Shown here: piece after piece, positions 46,557 through 54,060 of the stretch
How the letters are laid out: the number at the start of each line of letters is the position of its first letter
How positions within the stretch are numbered: the stretch's first letter is position 1
From: Aldrovandia affinis
Lineage: Eukaryota; Chordata; Actinopteri; Notacanthiformes; Halosauridae
Reading direction: 5' to 3'
Assembly (NCBI GenBank): GCA_029706075.1
Contig: JAINUG010000039.1
Coordinates: 4,902,001-4,966,000, forward strand
Length of the DNA stretch: 64,000 bases
Notes under the pieces: model-generated
The model's input: the letters and a program-made list of their open reading frames with translations, nothing else
Database searches by the model: none
Told to the model about the DNA's origin: nothing
Position numbers and translations under genes: made by a program

Positions 46557-47858
46557 TTAATAATGTTGCATTGCGCCCCTATAGGGGATCTGTGGGTTAG
46601 GATTACTAACGCTTTGCATGTGCCGACCAGAACTAGACCCAGGTTGTTCGTCGTTTCTCAGGTATGGGGGCAACGTTTGCTGACGTAGGGACAATCTATT
46701 TTCACGACCAGCTGCTATCTGTCTGGTGGGGGTGTGATAACTACTTACACCATTAGGCACGTTTTGGTGATTAGTACGGGTGCTAACGGTGATCTGTGTA
46801 CAGATGTTGTATTCAGCTGTTCACCGGCCTGTTTTTCTATGGCCAATGATTTCAAAACAGAACCTAAATCAGACCAATTGATGTCTGCCACTCTAGAGAC
46901 CTTGCGCAGAACGGGGGCGAGACTACTGTAGTCTCTACTCAGATTGTTAAGCTTAGCAGCTAACTCCTGATGTTTATGCTCCAAGTCTAAGTGCACTGCA
47001 GCTATGTTGATCGTAACTATGTTCTGCACAGTAACTAATACAGAATTGACAGCCTTGCTAACGATAGACTCTATAACATCGGCAGGTAGGTTACATATAA
47101 GTTTTTCTTCGGTAGAGCTATGTACATTACCAACCGTTGTCTGCTGTACTAACGTGTTAAGGAACGATTCGTCATCATCGGACAAAATCAAAATAGGGGA
47201 TTTTACCGGGGCTGACTCAGAGGCTATTTGGTGCTGATTGACATCTGACGTAGAAGGTGTCGCCGCTCGTTCCGCTTCTTGTAGCTGAAGATGGTCGTTA
47301 TGATCCAGGGTCCAGCACTCTCCAAAACCGAACTCCGGATCACTGGTTTGACCGCCTAGCACGTCTTCTGCTTCTGGGGTAAAGATGTAAAATGTTACAC
47401 CCCTTAGGCGCATATATAATGTGATAATATGAGAGCCCCCACCGTTCACAACCTATATTAATAGAGTAGATTACATACCTGTGGTTAAAACATCGCCGAA
47501 TCTGCGTTTAACCACCGGTTCATTTGGAGCAGAAGCTATATTGTTACGTTTAACAGACTTCTTACGCGTTTCCGACGGGTGTACATCAGATAGGTATTTA
47601 GACTCGTCTGTAAAACAAATATTACCACCAGTCACTGCATGTAATACCTTGCATAAACGACATTAAAAATAAAAAAATAAAAAATAAAAAAATTAAAAAA
47701 TAAAAAAAAAACATAACTTGTCAAATAAAACAATTACCAAACAATACACCTCCCGATAATGTCGCTATCTCTGCATGAATCGTCCTTAATAACTCCTTGT
47801 CCGGGCTATCTGTAGACACACAGTATCTGTTAAGGTATTGGAAAACAGAAATCAGCAT
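46557..47858 (-). CDS. Intron-containing nuclear-type protein with SUMO-interaction-like motif
   Basis: Three exons join in frame with canonical signals. Exon 1 is 47858-47738 (ATG at 47858, donor GTAATT). Exon 2 is 47607-47479 (acceptor TTGTTTTACAG, donor GTATGT). Exon 3 starts at 47373 (acceptor TTTACCCCAG) and runs to TAA 46745. Phases match at both junctions, giving about 292 residues. Exon 2 is Lys/Arg-rich (RKKSVKRNN; VVKRRF), a plausible nuclear signal. Exon 3 has VKSPILILSDDDES, a textbook SUMO-interaction motif form, then a helical segment (HLDLEHKHQELAAKLNNLSR). Near 46747-46821 another frame becomes open and runs to 46557 with Pro/Ser/Gln-rich sequence, so a frameshift or another intron may extend the C-terminus. 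Family unknown. Confidence 0.65.
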
Positions 47859-47919
47859 GGTAGATTCTTAGACAGAACAATCGATACATATTAAAACCGT
47901 TTAAAGACTTACCCCTTAT

Positions 47920-47990
47920 GTAGTTAATAAGAGCTAGAACACGAAACTTCTCTGGCTTGTTTTTGTTACTACGTATTTAAATAGTCTGGA
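47920..47990 (-). promoter_or_regulatory. TATA-type promoter and 5' exon of the spliced gene
   Basis: On the minus strand, ACTATTTAAATACG at about 47986-47973 is a TATA-like box. About 70 bases downstream AAGG|GTAAGT at 47913/47912 is a strong donor. A related arrangement occurs at about 48685-48592. The leader intron (to CTAAG at 47867) would be only 46 bases, short for a vertebrate, so the exact acceptor is uncertain. Confidence 0.45.
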
Positions 47991-48181
47991 ATTTATAACG
48001 TAACATCGGGAGCCATCTTGGACATGCGCACAAAGATATTCACCAACACATGGAAACATAAAAACAAACCAGCCATGCCCCCACCAGACATGTGGGTCGA
48101 GATTGGAATAACGTATTTATTTTAAGCCTTTTATTCTTTTGAATAACATATACTGCACTCCAGAATAAAATATAAAATGGT

Positions 48182-48455
48182 CTAGTATTTAGGACGTCTC
48201 GCCTCGTCTGTAAAACATATATTACACCCCCAATCATTGTACGTAATACCTAACATAAATCACATTAAATAATAAAAAAATAAAACAATTACCAAGCATT
48301 AAGTCTCCCGATAATGTCGCTATCTCTGGATGACTGGTCGTTAATAACACGTTGTCCGGGGTCTCTATAGATAAATGTATCGTGTTAAGGTCTTGAAAAC
48401 ATCTTAGATTGCTAGATTGATCCAGAGAAATACGTAGCTTTTTGTAAAACACCAT
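48182..48455 (-). pseudogene. Diverged tandem copy of the spliced gene's first exons
   Basis: The minus-strand frame from ATG 48455 contains CFQDLNTIHLSIETPDN and SHPEIATLSGDLMLG, matching exon 1 of the neighbour (FQYLNRYCVSTDSPDK; AEIATLSGGVLFG). The donor GTAATT at 48292 and the acceptor ATGTTTTACAG before 48207 are both conserved. After splicing, the frame reads only DEARRPKY and meets TAG at 48182-48184. A coding gene of about 62 residues is possible, but a decaying duplicate or alternative 5' exon set is equally likely. The ATG of the other copy is not conserved. Confidence 0.55.
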
Positions 48456-48699
48456 TTAAAGATATTAAAATTGGTTAAAGATGTAAGAAATAATGGCTAA
48501 ACATGTTGGCAATAGATAAAAGTTAAACGTAGAGAAATAGGTATGCCTACATATTTGTAACAACGCATTTAAAACACGGTTTAAAAACTTACCCATTCTG
48601 TAGATAATAAGAGTTAGAAGAGAGAGATCTTGGTGTTGTTTCGCCGCGGGTAAATAACGGATTATGTATTCCAAGCTATTTAAGCTCTGTAAGTTTAAC

Positions 48700-48815
48700 G
48701 TAACGTACACCATCTCGTCACGCTCGGGGGCGGGACCGCACATGCGCACATAGACACACCACCACCTCGTCACGATCGGGGGCGGCCCCACGCATGCGCA
48801 CATAGATCTACCACA
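48700..48815. repeat. Two-copy GC-rich tandem repeat with ATGCGCA
   Basis: CTCGTCACGCTCGGGGGCGG...ACATGCGCACATAGACAC and CTCGTCACGATCGGGGGCGG...GCATGCGCACATAGATC are adjacent copies of about 56 bases. A further ACATGCGCACAAAGAT lies at about 48021, upstream of the other spliced copy. They sit upstream of the two TATA-like boxes, so they may be enhancer elements (ATGCGCA suits NRF-1-type sites). Confidence 0.6.
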
Positions 48816-48932
48816 CATACATACAAGGAACCCACCTAGTGGTCCAGATTGGAATAAGGTATTTTATTTTAATTCTTTTATTCATTAAATATTATTTTAC
48901 TTAACTACAGAATAAAATATAACATTATCTAC

Positions 48933-49003
48933 CCCCTTATGGTCCAGTGGTTAGGACACCGCGATTCAAGCGTGGAGGCCCCGGTTCGACTCCGGGTGAG
49001 GGC
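48933..49003 (+). tRNA. tRNA-like gene, Glu-type body, apparent anticodon UCA
   Basis: It folds as a cloverleaf: D stem GTCC/GGAC with AGTGGTTA loop; anticodon stem CCGCG/CGTGG with loop ATTCAAG (U33, anticodon UCA, A37); variable loop AGGC; T stem CCCGG/CCGGG with loop TTCGACT. The acceptor stem pairs at six positions; position 1-72 is C-C. A box TGGTCCAGTGG and B box GGTTCGACTCC are intact, and TTTT follows about 10 bases later as a pol III terminator. UCA would read UGA stop codons. No SINE body follows it. It could be a captured and mutated tRNA-Glu. Confidence 0.75.
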
Positions 49004-49010
49004 AAAACAT

Positions 49011-49394
49011 ACTTTTATATTAGTTAAAACATTATAAAACATTATTTTTTTAAAAAAAAAAAAAAATGTATTTGCCCCGGATAAAACATTTTGTAGTTAC
49101 AATAGTCTATATCTTTAAGCTGTTGTTCATAGGGTATTTTCGATAAATGTTCATGTTTAATTATATTATATAGCAAGGTTTAGGATTAAATACTATTTTG
49201 TTGTTTATTTTCCCTGGGAACTTTTACATAACCAACAACTGTTTTAACAAACAACCCCATTTCTGTTTTTGAAAACTTTTCTACCACATATCCAGACATG
49301 TTTAACTCTAGAAAGCTTTAAAGACTAAGCATCTGATTTACATCAAGAGACCAGGGTTTTTTTTTTTAAAAATACATTTCTAACAAATACAAAC
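49011..49394. other. AT-rich non-coding stretch inside the element
   Basis: No gene seen on either strand. It contains homopolymer A runs near 49050 and T runs near 49360. Confidence 0.5.
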
Positions 49395-49547
49395 CACACA
49401 TGGTCAAGCCATCGTCATTTTGGCGCCAGAAATAAAATCTCCCAGCGTGGAACAAGACACCCCCAAATGACACACATGGTCAAGCCATCGTCATTTTGGC
49501 GCCAGAAATAAAATCTCCCAGCGTGGAACAAGACACCCCCCAAATGA
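49395..49547. repeat. 76-bp tandem repeat, two copies
   Basis: CACACATGGTCAAGCCATCG through AACAAGACACCCCCAAATGA at 49395-49470 is repeated almost exactly at 49471-49547. Each copy contains TTTTGGCGCC, an E2F-like site. The minus-strand open frame across it is a repeat artefact. Confidence 0.85.
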
Positions 49548-49714
49548 ATCCCCCCCACCCTACGGACTTTCCCACAGTCACACCGTTGTTTTAACAAAAC
49601 AAACCTGTCTCTGGACCCCCACTGCTTACAACCACAAACCACAGCTGCACAGAAAAAAGCTCATTCTGAAACATATACAACTTTTTAATATAGGTTGTCA
49701 GGGTGGCACACAGG

Positions 49715-50140
49715 TTACATGGTATAAACTGTTATTTGTATCCCGGAATGTAGAAACACTCTTTCGATCAGCTCTGCCACCCGAGCCCAGACCAGACAGT
49801 CCAAACCACAACCAATACGTGGGATGGCCAGTTTAGTGATGTTACGAGAGATGCATTCCACCTTCATAGCTTTCAGACTTGCGCAGAGCGTTGCGTATGT
49901 TGGTTTATCGGTGGCGATCGGTTTTGTCACCAGATAGAAAATGGTCCGCGACCCACGTTCCAGAACTCCCACATCGCCAGGCGACAACCGCGCCATTTGG
50001 AGTTCACGCACGCCTCCGTAACGGTTTTTAAAGTCTAAAGCTATTCCTGCTCCCATACGAACATCTGCACTAATACAGTGTCCCAGACCGCTGGTCTCTG
50101 GTGATGAGAACAGATCACCTGTGATGTATCTCAGAGACAT
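49715..50140 (-). CDS. Macrodomain protein, OARD1/TARG1-like ADP-ribose hydrolase
   Basis: 141 residues from ATG 50140; the in-frame ATG at 50176 is upstream within the TIR. YITGDLFSS, GHCISADVRMGAGIALDF and IPRIGCGLDCLVWARV are the signature blocks of the small single-domain macro proteins related to OARD1/TARG1, which remove ADP-ribose from glutamate/aspartate-linked sites. As I recall, that enzyme uses a Lys and an Asp; K79 in DKPTY and D114 in GCGLD sit at the corresponding places. The frame is intact and nearly full length for the family. The first codons lie in the TIR, shared with the gene at the opposite end. It was probably captured from a host; a role in countering ADP-ribosylation is inference. 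Confidence 0.9.
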   Translation of the reverse strand: MSLRYITGDLFSSPETSGLGHCISADVRMGAGIALDFKNRYGGVRELQMARLSPGDVGVLERGSRTIFYLVTKPIATDKPTYATLCASLKAMKVECISRNITKLAIPRIGCGLDCLVWARVAELIERVFLHSGIQITVYTM

Positions 50141-50482
50141 TGTAACCGTGGTTTTGTTTTGAACATAGAAAAACACCCATCTCTCTAAACCTTTATTAGC
50201 TGACTAAGGCCTCACGTCATAAACACCTCCCCAACACAGCTTGGAACATGAAACCCTGCCACGCTGAGACATCAAACCTTGGAACACCTGGCAGATCCAT
50301 CATGTCACACACACACACGGTGACGCTCCGTCTGTAACCTCTCCACCCCCCCAAAATCCCCCCTCCCTCTTTCCTGGTTCACACGTTCAGGGGGGTCCTC
50401 GGACATCTCAAAAGTACACCTGGAGGCCATAAATCATACAAAGGTCACAAAGGTGACCATAAAGCATACACTATTAACTACT
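50134..50482. repeat. Right terminal inverted repeat, 349 bp
   Basis: Reverse complement of 34071-34419 with four substitutions and no gaps. The inner edge again falls after ATGTCTC (minus strand, 50140-50134), inside the macrodomain gene. Confidence 0.97.
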
Positions 50483-51172
50483 CACATACATAAAGCTATT
50501 CCACAAAGGAGACTGTCATTATCCCCACCAGTCTAAATCCCTTTAAAATAACTGTTAAAAAATGTGTATAACCTCATTTAGTATAAACAATAAACAAGAG
50601 GATGGTATTAGTGTGCAAAAAAGCTAAATATAAGATTCTGACAAAATATTGGAAAAAAATAATTGACTGGCAAATTGAGTACCCCTTGGGATAATTGATA
50701 CCCTGTAGCTATGACAACCTCAATCTTCTTCCTCTGTGGTCCAGGTGATCCGTGCTGGGTTCAGCAGCTGTCCTACATTCCAGTCAGGAAACGCATTAGG
50801 AAAATAACAAATAACACCTGAACCGCTGAATACATCACCATTAATGAGCTTTTTTTCTCCGTGACTAAACGCAACTAAATTCAGCACAGTCTCAGCCTGT
50901 AAAATCCCACATTTCCATTTATCTTAGCTTTATTCTTAATTAGGCAGAACAAAAACAGTACATTTTATTTAATATTTAAAAGAAACAACATTTTAAAAAA
51001 AACTTTATTTAATCAAAAACTACATTTCTATATTGTGATTCACAACTAACCTGCCATTGATACGATTAGGGTGTTGATTCACATCTGGGAAGGGATCAGA
51101 CAATGTGAACACTAGTCCCGAACATCCAAGAGGTGATCGGTTTGGTTCATGTAAGTACATGGGTAGCATGTG
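50483..51172. other. Host flank right of the viral element
   Basis: No gene recognised. Begins CACATACATAAAGC; no duplicated six-base target matches the left flank. Confidence 0.4.
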
Positions 51173-51390
51173 TAGTATAATGGTTAGGGAACTGGGCTTG
51201 CAATTCAATTCCTGGGCTTGTAGTTCAATTCCCAGGTGGGGGCACTGCCGTTGCCCCCTTGAGCAAGGTACTTAACCTGAACTGCTTCAGCAAATATCCA
51301 GCTGTGTAAATGGATTGTATATAAAAGAAATGTAAACTATGTAAGTTGGCCTGGATAAGTCTGCTAAATTCTTAAATCTAAATGCAGTAT
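51173..51390 (+). repeat. tRNA-headed SINE, long form
   Basis: Head GTGTAGTATAATGGTTAGGG, body GCACTGCCGTTGCCCCCTTG-AGCAAGGTACTTAACCTG, then CTGTGTAAATGGATTGTAT and the tail GTAAGTTGGCCTGGATAAGT-CTGCTAAATTC. The order matches widely distributed fish SINEs with AGCAAGGTACTTAACC cores. Confidence 0.75.
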
Positions 51391-51939
51391 AAATATACTA
51401 GGATGGCCACTTCATCACACGCATGTAGTTTCTTGCCACGAAAGTCTCATAGATACGTACATGTCACATGCAGCTTTGACAGGACTGAGGGGCATTATGG
51501 GAGAAAAAAACATGGGTTGGCCTTGGCCTGGATTTAACAACACTGGCATTCAATTATCATGTCCTTAACTTTGATTTATAAATGTAAGATGAATGTTGAT
51601 AGCATTGAGGCCATTGTGTTTGACACCTGTGGCACACCTACAATTCAAAATAATATTTGTATACCTTTCATCAATAAATGCATACTGTATACAGACAGTC
51701 GAGTATTTTTTCATTCTATTCTAAGTCTTTGAACAAAGACAGTAAGATCAGAAACACCTTCCTTATAAGCCACTTCAATTTTCTTCAGTCCTCGCAGCAA
51801 AATAGACTGAACTGTTTGCATGACATTTTAATAAAAAGTTTTGTTAGTTTCAGTAGTTTAAAAAAAGTTTCAATTCAGTTCATTCCCAGACATGCTTTAT
51901 TTCCCTGTTCCAGGCATTCAGCACAATGGAAATAAACAA

Positions 51940-54060
51940 AAAATTGAAACACCTGGGCAAATTAGGGACAAGTATATGCAAAGCAGACACTACCACACAG
52001 GTGTGGCTCATTTTTTAAGCAAATAACATCCCAGCATGCATAGGTTCATGTAAAAAAAAGGCTGAATAGGCCTGGTTGCCTGTAATTATGGCTAGCAGGG
52101 CTGCCAGAGGAGACCGCAGCAACTTTGAAAGAGGCGTGATTGTTCGGATATGTTTTACAGGAGCTTCAGTGACCAAGACAGCTCAACTTGCTGCTATTTC
52201 ACGAGGAACTAAGGTGATGTCGGCAATGAACTCAACAAAAGGCAACAGTGGGCAGAAGTACATACTGTGGGAATATGAGGTCCGTGCATTAATTTAATCA
52301 AGACAAAATAGGTGAGAAACCACATATCAGTTGATTGCAAAAGTATTTAAAAATCAAACCGTTATCCAAGAAAAATATCATATTTTGGCATGTGTAAATA
52401 TCAAGAAATATAGTTCAGTTATAGTTATTTTTGCCAGATTCAGGAAGAGACAAAGCGTTAATTACTTGCACAGAAGATGGCAGCAGCTGTAAACTGCTAA
52501 TAGAAAGAAATAATGGAATTATTAAATATATACTGAACAAATGACAACATATTCCAAACATTGCAATGTACAATATGAGTGCTACAATTAATTAAGTCAT
52601 GTTAACTAGGCAATTTTACAAACTGAAATAGGCTGAGCTCAATAACAATACCAACAATCTCCCCCTTAATGAAACAAATAACGGCAACTGTTCAACTCTG
52701 TTCAGTGCTGATTTATCCATTTATATGAAATGACAGTGGAATATACAATATATGCTATACATTTTACTAACTGAAATAGCAGTGTAGAAAAGCTTGTTCT
52801 TTTCCCCAACCAAATAAATGCTGCTATCTAGCTAGCTAGCACTGTAGCACATCTGGTAAACTAACATTGGTGAGATAAAAATACTATATTTTACAATATG
52901 AAATGAGTGCTACAATCAGAGCCGGCCCTGCCCAATTTGATGCCCTAGGCAAGATTTTAGCTGGTGCCCCTTGCATCGCAGCCAATTCCACCACCAATCA
53001 TTGTGTTCATACACTCGCACAGAAACTACTGCATAGCTTTATGTCTTTGAGACTTTATTTTTATTTTAGAAACAAAATAAATCACAGAATTACAAGAATA
53101 TTAAAGAAACCAGTGCTAAATGCACTAACCATAACAAGAATTATAAATATAATATAAATAAGAATATTGTACAAAATACAAACCAAACTGAAAATATTTA
53201 TGGTTTGTGCAGCACACTTTTAAGTGCACACTTAAAAGTTTATTTCTCAAAGTGATGTTGTAGGTTATTCCCCAAACACTTGACTAGTCTATCCCACTTT
53301 CCCTATGTAAATTTAAGTAGGAAGTAACTGACGTTAACTCTAGCTATTTATTAAATTTGCCAACGTTACTATTGTAGAAAGTAAGCTAGCTAACAATAGA
53401 GAGGACAACTCGGCTCTGCTCCAATGGTAACTACTATGCGATAAACTGTTTATTTCATCACAGTACCTCCTCTTCTCTTCTTCCTTTTCTTCCCTAGGCA
53501 CCAGAGGGCTTTGGTCTTTTTGATATGATATTAAATGTGATAGTGTATTGGTGATATTAAATGCACCACGTTCGTTCACTTAGTGACTGTCAGTGTCAGT
53601 AGTTGGCTAGCTAATTAAAACTACTCAGCTTAGCTAGCTTAGTCTTCTATCTAACTAGCTACCATAACGTTAGACAACAACAAGTAGCTAGCTTCGCAAA
53701 TTAACTTTTGGTAAGTTTAGGTGACCAGATGCACCCTATGGTGCATTTTGTTTCCTCAAGATGTTCCCATATTCCAAGATGATAACATTCCAAGATGATT
53801 CCCCCATACACACTGCTAAATATATACAAGAGTGGTTTCATGAAAACCAGGATGAAGTTAACCACCTCCCATTGCCTCCCCAATCACCAGATCTAAACAT
53901 CATTGAACATTTATGTGAAGTTCTGGAACATAGAGGAGGCTTTCCTTCTTGACGAATGGCCCAGTAGCCTACCAGAAACAGTTAAAAACTTTTCTAACAG
54001 CATTCCAAGAAGGATTGAAGCTGTTCTGAAGGCAAATGGTGGCTCCTTATTAGTTAATAT
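51940..54060 (+). mobile_element. Tc1/mariner element split by about 1.45 kb of other DNA
   Basis: The transposase N-terminus (MASRAARGDRSNFERG at about 52088; ASVTKTAQLAAISRGTKVMS) is at 52076-52297. The same-strand C-terminal half (FQDDSPIHTAKYIQEWF; PPQSPDLNIIEHLCEVLEH) is at about 53761-54040. The second part holds the DD(S) and NxxE blocks of the DDE core. The middle of the protein is missing, and the intervening DNA (52298-53756) is unrelated. Frameshifts at both parts make it inactive. Confidence 0.75.
52298..53756. other. DNA between the two Tc1 halves
   Basis: No coding region supported. At about 52918 GAGCCGGCCCTGCCCAATTT-GATGCCCTAGGCAAG resembles the end of a DNA-transposon or SINE family seen in fish. 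It includes TAGCTAGC patches near 52830 and 53640. Confidence 0.4.

Larger units (their letters stand above)
34071..50482. mobile_element. Integrated Polinton/Maverick-type virus (adintovirus-like), 16,412 bp
   Basis: The element is bounded by 349-bp inverted repeats beginning AGTAGTTAATAGTGT. It holds the diagnostic set: retroviral-type integrase, protein-primed PolB, FtsK/HerA packaging ATPase, adenain-like protease, and single and double jelly-roll capsid proteins. Capsid and integrase genes run rightward, polymerase and ATPase leftward, meeting at about 40.44-40.72 kb. The size is typical for vertebrate Polintons (roughly 15-20 kb). Extra genes at both ends and a tRNA-like gene make it unusual. 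PolB, protease, MCP and the small basic gene are interrupted, so it looks non-autonomous unless some breaks are sequence errors. No 6-bp target duplication is seen. Confidence 0.97.

Noticed and set aside
48465..48818. 117-codon minus-strand frame beginning MCGRSMCACVGPP
   Set aside because: It runs through the GC-rich tandem repeat and the leader/intron of the duplicated spliced gene; composition follows the repeat and no motif is present.
48933..49003. Idea that the UCA tRNA rescues the broken core genes
   Set aside because: The PolB, protease and small-protein breaks are frameshifts and the capsid break is a TAA, none of which a UGA suppressor would correct.
49415..49642. 75-codon minus frame next to the macrodomain gene
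   Set aside because: It spans the 76-bp tandem repeat and simply repeats the same peptide; not conserved-looking.
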